From Callaeas wilsoni (lineage: Eukaryota; Chordata; Aves; Passeriformes; Callaeidae): 64,000 bases of DNA. Under the pieces are notes generated by a model. It had not been told where the DNA came from and did no database searches. It saw nothing but the letters and a program-made list of their open reading frames with translations. The first letter of the stretch is position 1. Each line of letters begins with the position of its first letter. Positions 12,136-22,985 of this stretch are shown piece after piece. Location: the NCBI GenBank assembly GCA_013398955.1, contig VWPU01011439.1, forward strand, positions 92,294-156,293. Direction: 5' to 3'. A program made the position numbers and the translations under genes.

Positions 12136-13159
12136 CCCATAGATGGCACTGGAATTTCATGTTTTCTTCGTCATGTTTTTGTCCAGATTTTCCCTGTTCG
12201 GGGCAGGCAGGTTTATTTTCCCTGTATTTAATTATTAGGTTTTTGAGTTAGATTTTTTTTTCTCCCACTTGGTAATCTTGCAGAGTTTTCAGTACAAAAA
12301 TTTAAAAAAAAAAAAAGAAAAAAAGATTAAAAAGTGGTTTTTTCCACTCTTTTCTCCTAGATTTGCTTATAATTTGCATGTTTGATTCAAGAAACTACTT
12401 TTACCAGATTCTATGAGTAGAAGAAATGAACATTTTAAAGGTGACTGTGTATCCTCAAGTGCTGTGGGAACTGGGTGGGAGATGGGCACAGCACCCATGA
12501 TGCCTGATCTTATCCCTCTCCTCCTGCTTTAAGTTCAGTCCTTACTATTGACTAAGGGTAGAACAGGGCAAACTGATTCCCTGTATCCCCATTAAACTGA
12601 GAATATCCACTTAAGTAATAAGATTTTAATTACTCAAGTCAGAATTTCATATTAAACTCTAATCTGATACATTACCAGCCTAAATTAATGTCAAAAGGTG
12701 TGCGTATAGAGACTTTCATTCATTTAATGATGGTTAGTTTGGGGCCTAAACAAATTATTTGCAAAAAACTCTCCAGCCCGCTGCAGAAATGGCATTTCCA
12801 ATGCTAATGGACTTTTGATTTCCAATTAGTCCTCGCCTCACTTTGATCAGGAGCCGATTTACTGCAAGCGTTGGAACAAAAGGGTGTTGGGAAGACGTAT
12901 CCTTGGATCATTTTTGCAGTGTGTTGACAGGAATGTGTGTGTAAAGAGTCATTTAATAGCCTCGTAACTGGGGTGGGACACAGGGACCAGATGCTTGGCT
13001 TCGTGCCTTCCTTACGGCCCCAAGAAAACTCGTGAAGGAGCAAAAAATGAGCTTTCTGTCCAACCCCAAATGCGCAAACACTCCAACACTCTCCTCTCTT
13101 CTTGGAGCTGTTGTCTTCAAAATTCCACCCTAGGAATTCTTATGATTAAAAACACTGAT
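11036..13159. other. Unique AT-rich noncoding sequence
   Basis: Holds the (TA)n microsatellite at 12101-12133 and an A-rich patch at 12300-12330. 12590-12900 is AT-rich, repeat-free and motif-dense (several ATTA/TAAT cores) and may be a conserved element. No gene recognised. Confidence 0.45.
12101..12133. repeat. (TA)n microsatellite
   Basis: About 16.5 uninterrupted TA units. Confidence 0.97.
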
Positions 13160-13480
13160 TCACACAGAATCACAGAATGTCCTGAGCTGGAAGGGACCCT
13201 CAAGGATGGAGCCCAGCCCCTGGCCCTGCACAGGCACCCCAAAAACCCCACCCTGGGCACCCCTGGCAGCGCTGTCCCAACGCTCCTGGAGCTCTGGCAG
13301 CCTCGGGGCTGGGACCATTCCCTGCGGAGCCTGGGCAGTGCCCAGCACCCTCTGGGGGAAGAACCTCTCCTGATCTCCAACCTAAACCTCCCCTGGCACA
13401 GCTCCAGCCGTTCCCTCAGTCCTGGCCTCCCTTTATTATTTAAACCCCTCAGAGCTGCACCTCTGCTCCTCCTTGTGAGG
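13160..13480 (-). mobile_element. CR1 LINE 3' fragment, minus sense
   Basis: Begins tcacacagaatcacagaatg, then 'tcctgagctggaagggaccc', 'ccctggccctgcacaggcac', 'gctctggcagcctcggggct', 'tgatctccaacctaaacctc', 'cccctggcacagctccagcc'. This is the 'gagctggaagggaccc' CR1 subtype, shared with the copy at 25069-25262. A 171-codon plus-strand open frame over it is an artefact of the GC-rich antisense strand. Confidence 0.92.
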
Positions 13481-15670
13481 AAGTTTTCCCTAATTTTTTA
13501 TTTTTATTAATTATTTCTTCTTTGTCTTAGGTCGGACTCCTCAGCCATTCTACAGAAGCCAAATCCAGCACTTTGAATGGTATTTTATTAACTAAAATGA
13601 ACCTTTCCCCAGTTTTAAACCCCTGAAGCCTCTTAACACCTTGTAACCACAGGTCCACACAGAATTAACTACAAAATCCCCAGAAAGGGTTAATCCTTGC
13701 TGGCAGTTTGGCCATATTAGAACAATTACAGTGATTCATTGTCTATGTCTAATGGCATAATCTGATTGTAAAGACAGCAGAGTGGGCGTTGGAAAATATA
13801 CAGCAGCCCACTCTAGTCAGTGTGAGGCATAACAGGAAATGATTGTGGGTGTTAACCATGTCACAAATGCTTGGATTAAATGCTGACTCCACACCGAAAA
13901 GCCAAATAAAGATATGGGAAAGGGCCCGTATATGTTTCAATAACAATTAGGAAAGTATCTAATACTGGTTTTAGCAACAGAGAGGAAAAGTTGGAGTGAA
14001 AAACCAAGCACAGGTGATTCTACTTAAAGCCGTATTTACTATCTTCCTAATGTGTGAGCCAATAAGGAAAACTGCTCGGAATAATTTCATTCAGAAAGAA
14101 GGTATTTTATATTGAAATAAATAGGAAATATAACTCCTGATTATGATATTGTCATTAAGGTACTTATTTTCAATTAAGAATTTTTATTAGCTCTCATCAA
14201 GTTGAGTAATGAAAGTGCTGTAAAATATACTTCCTTTCCCACCCAGTCTGCTCCCTCCTGACCCTTCAGGAAAGGAAGGGAGAAAGGAAAGGAAAGGAAA
14301 GGAAAGGAAAGGAAAGGAAAGGAAAGGAAAGGAAAGGAAAGGAAAGGAAAGGAAAGGAAAGGAAAGGAAAGGAAAAAGGAAAATATTAAAAACAATTAAA
14401 ATTCTCAGTGTCCTGAGCTTGTTTCCCTTTTGCCCCATCCACTGGTCAGGTTTCAGCCCTGCCCTGTGGTGCCAGCCCCTGATGGGCACCTTGTTCCTTC
14501 TCCTTTCCTTTTCCCAGGGGAAGGGCTGGCCCCCGAGCCCACATTTGGTTGATGTCCCCATGGCCAGGCTCCCTCCCAAACCCTCTCCAGAGGCAGCCAA
14601 CCCACTCTCCAAGGAGAAAAGGCTCTGGGTTTGGATTGACCACTCCAATAATTTATTAAAATAGGCACACTCATTAACTTTTTAAATATATTTTTTAACA
14701 GTTCTGGCCTCTTGGAGGAGCTAATGCAAAGCAAACACTTTTTTGTTTATTTGCTTTTTAGATAAAGGCTTTAAAATCACAATAAAGCCATTTTAATTGT
14801 AAATATATTTGCAGCTGCGTTTTATCAAATAATCTTACACAAAATTGTGGTTTATGAAGTTAGGATGATTTAAACTGTTCTTCCTCTCTCTTTCTGTCTC
14901 TCACCTTTTTCACACAAATTCTCTGGAGGATCTAAAAATAAGCCTCTAGCTATACAAGTCAATGCTCCAGGTTTATCCCAGAGACTAAGCAGTATTTCAC
15001 CAAATACCTTTATGATTTTCTGGGGTTCCTCTGCATTGTGTGAAACCTCCAAGGTTATTTGAGATCAGACGTGGAAGGAAAGTGGACACATTTGAGGCTC
15101 GAGCTGGGAGGAGGAGATTTTCAGAAGCTGTGCTGGATAAATTAAAAACATGAATTTGTATTTTCCTAGTGCTTAGGTTACACTTTCGAGGCTTTTGTTT
15201 ACTCCTTATTAATCCAAGAAACATCTGTAATCAACTGATAAAAGTGAAGGTAACCAGAGAGATGTGAAATTCTGTGTCTTGCCTCTTGAAAAAAAACATC
15301 TTTAGCATCCAACCCATGAGCTTTTGTATTTCATAGGTAAGGAATTGATTCTATAGCATTAACTTTGATGGAAGAGAAGTCACGTATTTCAGCTTGGGGA
15401 CAATTAAGACCATGAAGAGTAGGGTGGGTTTAACCACAACTTTGTGAGATAACAGCATTTTTAGATGATTTCATTTTAGCTTCTCTTATGAAATTTGAGT
15501 ATGGGTAAACATTTAGGTAGCACAATGTAAATGGTTTGTAGTGCTGAGGTAATGAAAAGAAGATCAAGAGGCTGATGGAGGCCCAAATGTTCCTTGCAGA
15601 GCTCTGTAGCCTTAAAATGATATTTCCCCACTGTCCAAATGCAGCTTCCTGTGCAGGCTGACTTTATTCC
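13481..15670. other. Unique noncoding sequence with purine microsatellite
   Basis: 13640-14250 is AT-rich and repeat-free and may include conserved DNA. The purine tract at 14268-14383 lies inside. The 153-codon minus-strand open frame over 14187-14648 owes its length to translating the pentamer repeat and is not a gene. Confidence 0.45.
14268..14383. repeat. 116-nt all-purine tract with (GGAAA)18
   Basis: 14286-14375 is 18 perfect copies of GGAAA. The flanks (14268-14285 and 14376-14383) are also only A and G. Mirror-symmetric purine tracts of this length can form triplex DNA and usually vary in copy number. Confidence 0.97.
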
Positions 15671-15935
15671 TCACAAACACAGAATGCTGGAATGCTCTGG
15701 GTTGGAAGAGACCTTAAAGCCCACCCAGTTCCATCCCCTGTGCCAGGGACACCTCCCGCTGTCCCAGGCTGCTCGAGCCTGGCCTTGGGCACTGCCAGGG
15801 ATCCAGGGGCAGCCCCAGCTGCTCTGGGCACCCTGTGCCAGGGCCTGCCACCCTCCCAGGGAACAATTCCTGCCCAATATCCCATCTCACCCTGTATTCT
15901 TTTGCTTTAAAACCGTTCCCCCTTGTCCCACCACC
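15671..15935 (-). mobile_element. CR1 LINE 3' fragment, minus sense
   Basis: Starts tcacaaacacagaatgctgg, then 'tgggttggaagagaccttaa', 'cacctcccgctgtcccaggc', 'gggcactgccagggatccag', 'ctctgggcaccctgtgccag', 'aatatcccatctcaccctgt', and ends near 'cccccttgtcccaccacc'. It is nearly identical over the core to the copy at 50710. Confidence 0.93.
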
Positions 15936-16629
15936 AAAGCCAGGAATATCCACGTGCTGAGCAGAGCGCGGCTGAGGATATCGAGGTCGGACAGAGCATC
16001 AGCTCACAGAGGCACAAACCCAGAGCCTCCCCAGCTGGTGGAACCACTACTGCAGTTTCCCAGAATGGTCTGTGGTGGTGGGACGGTGCCTGTCCCCAGG
16101 AGGAGCCGTGGGGACACGGGGCACAGGTGCTGTCCCGTCCCCACCCCTGGGCTGCAGAGCAGCCCCTCAAACGCTTCCTTGAAGAGCTGAAACTCTTTTA
16201 TTGCAGGAAGAATAAAGCAGGATTTCACAGTCACTTGTCTTTGCAGTAACCAGGTTCTCACTTCCCCCAGCACTCCCCAGGGGCCACGGCTACTTCAGGT
16301 GCACTCCTCTGTTTATGGCCCTGCAGCAGGATCAGTTTTCCCTAAATCCCCTAATTCTGGCTGCTGGGGTGGGTTTGCCCAGGAAAGGGTGACTGTGGAT
16401 GGTCTTGTGATTAGGCTAATTAGCTCATTCATGTTATGCCTCCTGTTGAAGCCCCGGGAGCAGGTTGGATGTGTGGGGCTGGTGTCCATCCCTGCTGAAG
16501 GGGCTTCTTCCGTGCTCCGCTTCCCATTCCCAAACAAACGATGGCACAGGTGGTACCTGCTGCCTTTTTCTGCTTTGGTTCCTAAAATTCTCTTTCAAAT
16601 CACGGACTAGAGCACAAGTCTGATGAGGA
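15936..16629. other. Unique noncoding sequence between two CR1 copies
   Basis: No gene or further repeat recognised. Several overlapping open frames on both strands (about 90-110 codons) cross the CR1 boundaries and are rejected. Confidence 0.4.
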
Positions 16630-17003
16630 GGGGCGGTGGGAGCTGGAAAGGGGCTCAGCCTGGAGCAAAGGAGGCTCAGGGGGGACCTTGTGGTTCTGCA
16701 CAACTCCCTGACAGGAGGGGGCAGCCGGGGGTGTAGGGCTCTGCTCCCAGGGAACAGGGACAGGAGGAAAGGGAACGGCCTCAGGCTGGGCCAGGGGGGC
16801 TCAGGGTGGGTATTAAGAAAGGTTTCTTGACTGAAAGGTTTGTCCAGCCCTGGACAAACCTTTAAATTCCATCTCCAGAGGGATTTTAATCCCTGTGGGT
16901 GTGGCACTTGGGGACATGGGGCTGTGGTGGCCTTGCTGGGGGAACGGTTGAACTTGGTGATCTGAGAAGGTCTTTTCCAACCTAAACAATTCTGTGATTC
17001 CAT
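16630..17003 (+). mobile_element. CR1 LINE 3' fragment, plus sense, with internal palindrome
   Basis: Order: 'gagctggaaaggggctcagc', 'tggagcaaaggaggctcagg', 'ttctgcacaactccctgaca', 'ctgctcccagggaacaggga', 'ggctcagggtgggtattaag', then the palindrome at 16834-16863, 'cttggggacatggggctgtg', 'gaacggttgaacttggtgat', 'ttttccaacctaaacaattc', ending tgtgattccat. It is the longest plus-sense CR1 here, but no coding remains. Confidence 0.93.
16834..16863. repeat. Perfect 14-bp inverted repeat, 2-nt loop, inside CR1
   Basis: AAAGGTTTGTCCAG (16834-16847), CC, CTGGACAAACCTTT (16850-16863). The left arm fits the expected CR1 text; the right arm replaces what is normally a 'ggaacaggctgcc'-like stretch (family knowledge from memory). 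This suggests the right arm was copied from the left. Confidence 0.92.
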
Positions 17004-18319
17004 CCTGGGGTTTCTGAAGCAGAATTCAGGTTTCTTGCCAGCACTGAACCTTTGGCCTCAGTCCACCACATCTCTGCCATGAGAAATATTTATCTCTCCC
17101 ATACCTGTGAAACACCTGAGGAAAAAGAAAAATCACAGAAACTGACTTCAGAACTCCCAAAACCATTTTAATATTGAAAACCAGTTGTGCAAATTTTGCT
17201 TTTCCTGCATGGCTCTGTTTACAACACTGTAAGATACTTTCATTGTCTTAAATCCTCTGAATTCCAGCAAATAGCATTAAAAATGGGGCGTGCACGAGGT
17301 GCACCCCTTAATTGTTGCTCGTACAATGGAATGAGGCTGTGTTTTGTAAATGAGCGTGCACAGCCCTTACGTGATTTACTTTATACCTACAGTAAATTTT
17401 CTTGCAGGAGATTTTATGGTGCCTGGTTGAATCGTGAATGTTCAGTCAAACCTTCCTCCAGCCGAGGCAAATAGAAGCCAGATCTGCAGAGAGAAAGTAA
17501 CAAGGAGTTTTTGTTAATGTGTATTCCTGCCCCGAGTAAGAGAACAGTAATTCTACCCTAATGAAAATTAAATTTACTACCTTTTGTTTGTAGTTGTATC
17601 TTAAAAAAACCCAAACGCGCACACCCTTGTTAATCACCATGAACAGCTCTCTTCAACCAGCAGAATGACAAAAGAGCACTAAAATGCTCTGGCCAGATTC
17701 CAGGTGTTGTTTTTTTTTTTTTTTTTCCCTGGACTTTCCAAAGAAAATTCACATAACATGCTTTTTTTTTCCCCATGTTTTTCCATGATTCATAAACCCG
17801 CTTTTATCCAGTCCATGAAAGGACCTCTCTCCATTATGTAGACCAGAGCTGACACATTTATGTGCAAAATTGCTGGAGCATTTACACCACTATTCATCAA
17901 GGCAGTGTCTGTGCTCCAGGAATATTCCAATCACCTGGCACAATCAGTTTCACACACATGCACAAATTCTTGGAAGACGGTGTTGTTGTAACACATAACA
18001 AAACATAACAACCACTGTGCTGCAGGGTCAGGGATCCAGAAAGCTGCTTTTGCTTTCTTAGTCGTGCACAGGAATTCAAATTAACCAATGCCATTATATT
18101 ATTGATGTAATATTCAGTGATAAGGGATCCGTGGAAAACTGAGAGTACCAATTGGTTCAGGAAATTGCTAATAAGTACAATTTTTATTCCCAGAATGTCC
18201 AGCTGAAATCCAGCCTGTGCTGCTGGAAGTTGCACTTGCCTGGCTGGTTGTACGTGGCCTGTAAAAGAGGAATCTTCATTTTTCCCTCTTTGTTATAGAA
18301 TATTTAATCACCATCCCCT
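17004..18319. other. Unique noncoding sequence
   Basis: Contains T runs at 17710-17726 and 17763-17770. 17220-17420 is CpG-retaining AT-rich DNA with two close GTGCAC motifs (17289-17303) and may be a regulatory element. No gene recognised. Confidence 0.4.
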
Positions 18320-18480
18320 ACTAGAAGTTGCCCAGAGAGGTGTCCACGTCTGGGGTGGATGCAGCTTGGAACATCCTGGGAATAGTGGGAGGTGTCCCTG
18401 CCCTGGGACACCTGGGGTGGAACTGGATGAGGTTTAAGGTCCCTTCCCACCCAAACCACCCTGGGGCTCTCTGATTCCCT
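18320..18480 (+). mobile_element. CR1 LINE 3' fragment, plus sense
   Basis: 'actagaagttgcccagagag' then 'gcttggaacatcctgggaat', 'agtgggaggtgtccctgccc', 'ggtggaactggatgaggttt', 'aaggtcccttcccacccaaa', ending ctctgattccct. 5'-truncated and diverged. Confidence 0.85.
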
Positions 18481-18735
18481 GGTAAGGAGCTGCACATCCA
18501 GCTCACCGGGTGATTGTAAAAACCAATGGATTATTCTGCAGCCTTGGGGTGGTCAGCACCTCACTGACAGGGGGTATTATACCCCATGGGATGTATCTTG
18601 GCCATCCTCAGATAGGATAGGTTTGGGTTTTGCAAATGTAGGGGAGGCAGGTATTTACTTTCAAAATCACCGTGGCTGTCAGGTGAGAAAAGCGTTTATT
18701 TCCATGAGGATTTTCAGTGACTGTACTTGCAAAGA

Positions 18736-18909
18736 TTTTTAAAAATTGCCTAAATAAGTATTTACATGATACTGTAACCCAGAGTGGTTTCAAAGGAGCC
18801 TTTATGATCTGTCAGGTCAATAATCTGCATTTTTAAAAGTCCCTGAATACATATTTGCATGATCTGTATTTCAAAAGCTCTAGTAAATATGTATTTGCAC
18901 AATAGACCA
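18736..18909 (+). repeat. Degenerate tandem array, about 40-bp unit
   Basis: Clear copies at 18736-18776, 18831-18868 and 18869-18909, with a poorer partial copy at about 18788-18830. The shared pattern is TTTYAAAAG, a short spacer, then TATTTRCATGATCTGTA. The second copy holds ATTTGCAT, the reverse complement of the POU/octamer motif ATGCAAAT; the first has ATTTACAT and the third ATTTGCAC. Confidence 0.6.
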
Positions 18910-19384
18910 TAACAATCTCTTTTAAGCCATCGTGGTCTATATATAGTGTTAATCCTCATATATTCCAAAGGAGTTTTATTTTTCAAAATAGCTTTTATTA
19001 ATAAGATGTTCAGATGCTGCCGTTCCGAGGGCAATAGAAGGATGTAATCAAAAGGGATGAGGGCGGCTTTTCATGCAATTAAAAACTGATTTAAAAGTTA
19101 GGCCAGCAGTGGAGGGAAGCACTTGGGTTTAGCCTCCCTTGCAGCCCACAGGCTTCTTCCAGGAACCTTGGAAGAGAGAAACAGGGCAGAAATGCTTTGG
19201 GTAAGGGGTTTGAGGTGGATCATCAGGGCAACAAATCTATGAACCCAAATGTTTTTACATCAGGCTCCGCTTTGACAAATGTGCTGCTGTTTCCATGTTT
19301 CCCTGGAAAGAAAGACTGGAAACATCCTTTTTTACAGAGGCACGGCTGGGTGTGAGATGCTCGTATCTGATGGTGTCCTCTGGC

Positions 19385-19512
19385 TGGAAGTGTCCCAGGC
19401 CAGGCTGGACACTGGGGCTTGCTTGGAGCAGCCTGGGACAGGGGCAGGTGTCATGGCAGGGGTGGCCCTGGGTGGGATTTAAGGTCCAACCCAAACCATT
19501 CCATGACTCTGG
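19385..19512 (+). mobile_element. CR1 LINE 3' fragment, plus sense
   Basis: 'gaagtgtcccaggccaggct', 'cttggagcagcctgggacag', 'ggtgggatttaaggtccaac', ending ccaaaccattccatgactct. Short 5'-truncated copy. Confidence 0.88.
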
Positions 19513-19569
19513 ATGTGATCAGGTCCATGTCATGATCAGGTGCAGTTTTCCTCCATTACTTCTGAGGGG

Positions 19570-19624
19570 TTGAGCTGGAGCATCTCCAGAGGTCCCTTCC
19601 AACCTTAACTATTCTTGATTCTGG
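19570..19624 (+). mobile_element. CR1 3' terminal scrap, plus sense
   Basis: 'ttgagctggagcatctccag' followed by 'aggtcccttccaaccttaac' and tattcttgattctgg, which is the last part of a CR1 3' end of the 'atctccagaggtcccttcc' subtype. It lies 57 bp after the previous copy, so two separate insertions or one rearranged element are both possible. Confidence 0.7.
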
Positions 19625-20310
19625 CCAGACATAAATTACCAAATTAATCATTTTTAGTCACAGCTGAAAATGGGCATCGAAGCTGAAGATAGGAGCTGAG
19701 TTTTATAGAAGAAACCCACATCTATTAAAATGAGGAATTCTTTGTTCCAGCCAGCTTTGCTTTTAATGCATATGAGCCTCTAAAACACAAGGATTGGATT
19801 GGTTTGGTTTCTTTTTTAAAAACATTTGGATAATTTTTGAAATTTTGAGTCTTGTCCTGGCTTCACATCCTTACACAGTGATTTTTCTGTCACTGTGACA
19901 AGACCTCAGTTTTCACTTTCAATGCATTGAATATGATAATTTATGTATAATTATGTTATCAGACACGGAGCAGAGGTGAATGTTGTTTTATCACTGCTAA
20001 GAGTATTATTGTGAAATTATCAATATCCTGGTTGTTACAACACCTGTCTTTAAATATCCAATCCTGAACTAACTCTGCCTTCTGGTACAATCAGAAATTA
20101 TTAGGTATATAAAATTATAGGAGGTTTGATGACTTCAATTGTCTTTGCTGTGAACAGATACTCCATTTCTCCAGCTACTTGGATTATTTGTGCATTTTCC
20201 ATATTTCTCACATGGAATTAACTTATCTTGGTGGAACAGCTTCAGTTTGAGTGCTTCACTCCCATCAGTTTGCAGACGACAACTTTTGGTTGTGGGGTGG
20301 CAAAACCTGA

Positions 20311-20348
20311 ATAAATAAACATAAATAAATAAACATAAATAAATAAAC
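20311..20348. repeat. (ATAAATAAATAAAC)n minisatellite
   Basis: One partial (ATAAATAAAC) and two full 14-bp units in tandem. Confidence 0.93.
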
Positions 20349-21139
20349 CTTAATAAATCCCCAGATTTTGGCCACTCTGCCTCCACCCCAGCTGAGGTTT
20401 TCCTGCTCCTCCTCCTCTCCCGGGCATCTGGTGCAGGTAAGGGAAGGAGCCTGCACATATTGTTTCTGTTTGCAAAGGAAATACACCCTGCACTTTCCCT
20501 GGACATAAATTCAGCCAAAGTGGTATGGCATTAATCAGGTGCAGGATCTGGAAAAAGCATACCGAGACTTTGTGTCTTATATTAAAAGCAGCAACTTAGG
20601 GCTGGTTAGTTTGTTTATTGAAAATGTTTTATTAACACTGTACCTTGCAGAAAGTGAAGAATAGGACAAAATGGGATTATTTCTTCATCCACCCCCAGCT
20701 CAGATTTTCTGCATAAACAATTTGGAGCATGAACTGTAAAAATAAACAGGTTGGTGCTGGATCCTACAGGGAGTGTAAGTCCCGCAGATCCTGGGAATGG
20801 CAGAACAGTGCTGGGTATTTCCAGACTTAGAAGGGTTCCTCACATAAATCTGAGTCGGAGATTAAACTTCAGCTTCCCGAAGCTCACCTGGCTTTCTCTG
20901 CAGGGCTATGGAAAAGCACCTTGGCTTCTCTGTGTTTGGATTTGGATCACGCGGAGTCTCAGGAGAAAATCCCACCTGGTCCAGCATCATCCCAGCCCCG
21001 AGCAGAGCAGAGGCAGCAGCCCCAAACACACACTCCTACAACATCCCTCATTTTCCCTGCACTGATAATTGTCCATTAACATAATGCAAACTGAAACCCC
21101 TTTCCTAATGCCAGAGCCCCGGCGCACAAAGCTTTCCTT

Positions 21140-21560
21140 GCTCCATTAAAAAGACAATTTTGCCCGTGCAGTAATGGAAAACGTCAGATTCAAAGAGTTA
21201 AGTGGGTGCCTCTAAGTATTTCATATTTTACAGGAATATGTTTTAAATGAAATACTGCCTGACAGATAAATTACTCTGGCTTTGCATACAGGCCTGGCTG
21301 ATTTAGTGCTACCAGCAGTGCAGATGGTTGGCGACAACTTTGTAGGTGCTTAAACATCTTAGTACACGAGTGCAATTCTTGCACTAATGTGAACCACTTG
21401 TGGAATGACCCCTCCTATGTAATGTTTTCCATTGAGAGAACTGATTTGGACTTCCAGAGGGAAAAAAAACGTAATATACAAATTACTCCAGGTAACCCAG
21501 AGCCTTTAAAAAGAAAAGAAATGCAATTATACCTGCTCTCGGCAAGCACAGTTTAATGAA
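21140..21560. promoter_or_regulatory. Candidate conserved noncoding element
   Basis: Repeat-free, balanced composition with isolated CpGs, ATTA cores and a small GTGCAA-TTC-TTGCAC inverted repeat at 21370-21384. The texture is that of vertebrate developmental enhancers, but this is composition-based inference. Confidence 0.3.
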
Positions 21561-22519
21561 AACAGAAGTCTGAAATGGTCTTTCTAAGTTTCAGAACTTA
21601 CAACAGGTCCCCACTTATTAGCAGAGTGGTTGTACCAGCAATTTGTTTTTGTAATTATGTTCTTTGTGGTCTACACAGTTTTCAAATAGTGATGCTAAAA
21701 GGACAGCTGGAAATACTGCGAGTTTCTTACCTAATCCCCAGTGAGAATAAAAATAGATAACAGTAAATGAGACTGTGTGGAGGGAGCTAAATTAACAGGC
21801 AAAGCTGAGGGGTTTTTTAAAGACACAGTATACTTCAATGTATGCGTTAGAAGATGGAGATGAAATGTATTAAATATCAGTAGGAATACTTGGCCCTTTG
21901 ATGACTTGAACGAGGAGCAGAGCTCATTCCCTGGCTTAAAACACCCCGGCCTTGTACAAAGCAAATAATGAGCTTGACCACAAAATGCTGATATTTCCCA
22001 CGGAAAAGGGAGCACCGAGGCAAAATGGTTGGTAATGGAGCAAGGCTGGTTCTCCTTGCTGAGCTTGTGTTTATCCTCCAGAGAAACTCCCAGATTCCTG
22101 TTTAAACGGGAATTTGACTTGGCTTCAAAGGCGCTCACTGCTCCGGTAGCAGCGCTTTCCTGGCACCGGGGAGCTGTGCTGGCGTCCTGGCTGAGATGGG
22201 GAGGCTGCGTCCCGCGGGACACCTGCAAGCACTCCTTTGTAAAGAAACTCTGCCAGCTTCCGAAAATCTGGAAATGTATAAGCTCCACCTCGAGGCTTGC
22301 TGAGCCACACAACCAGGCATTGCTGGGATATCCTTCCTTTGGTTTTCCGAGCACAGCCTCCCTCGTTTCGCTTTAATTTGTGGGGATTGCGTTGGCACTT
22401 GCCGTCAGTACTTAAATCTCATCAAAGCTTCGCTGTTGAAGGACAGAGGCCACCTGTAGCTGCACGCTGTGGATGCACCTTCCCTCCATGAATCAAGGGC
22501 CACCAAGGCTTTGAAATTT

Positions 22520-22684
22520 GAGATTAACAAGGATTTTTACCTGCATTTGCGTAGCTAACAAGCGAGCCAGGCTACTGGCGGGTATCAATCAGCATTTCAT
22601 TATGCCATTTTGCATTAGCCGAGGATGTGACCTGCACTATTCCCTCCTGCAAAGCAACAGCTCGGAGCTGTCATTTCCTTGAAG
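22520..22684. promoter_or_regulatory. Candidate conserved noncoding element upstream of CpG patch
   Basis: Repeat-free sequence with several isolated CpGs and motifs such as TATCAATCA (22584-22592) and TTTGCATTA (22610-22618). It sits immediately 5' of the TATA-like/CpG patch. Function not shown. Confidence 0.3.
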
Positions 22685-22985
22685 CTATAAAGGTAAAGGC
22701 CTGATGGAGCAGGGAGCTGACATTTGCTCGGGGAAGCTCGCAGGAGCAGCGGGCAGCTCCCAGCCCCGCGCCTGCCGTGGAAAGCCAACCCTCAGCACTC
22801 GAGAGTTTCTCTTCCTGACATCCCCTTTCTTCTTGCAGATTCCTCCCAGGTCTGGGAGGGAAGGGCTGGGCTGCATGAAATCCAAATGCGCGGAGCAGAG
22901 CCAAGAGGAAATTCGTGTTTCACCAAACCCAGGAGCTAAGCGAGCTCCCCGCGCGCGCTCGGCTGCAGCAGGGGTGTGGTGGGGT
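22685..22985 (+). promoter_or_regulatory. CpG-dense patch with TATA-like motif; possible promoter
   Basis: CTATAAAGG at 22685-22693 precedes a GC-rich stretch with about 15-17 CpGs, including GCGCGCGC at 22951-22958. A good 3' splice-site look-alike (pyrimidine tract ending TTCTTGCAG, 22831-22839) also lies inside. Each of these can arise by chance, and no transcript evidence is available. Confidence 0.3.

Noticed and set aside
14187..14648. 153-codon minus-strand frame with Phe/Leu/Ser repeats
   Set aside because: Direct translation of the (GGAAA)n microsatellite.
16434..17003. 189-codon minus-strand open frame
   Set aside because: It is the antisense of the CR1 copy at 16630-17003.
21731..22354. 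207-codon minus-strand open frame
   Set aside because: No recognisable domain or codon pattern; a 115-codon frame on the other strand is equally open; crosses CNE-like DNA.
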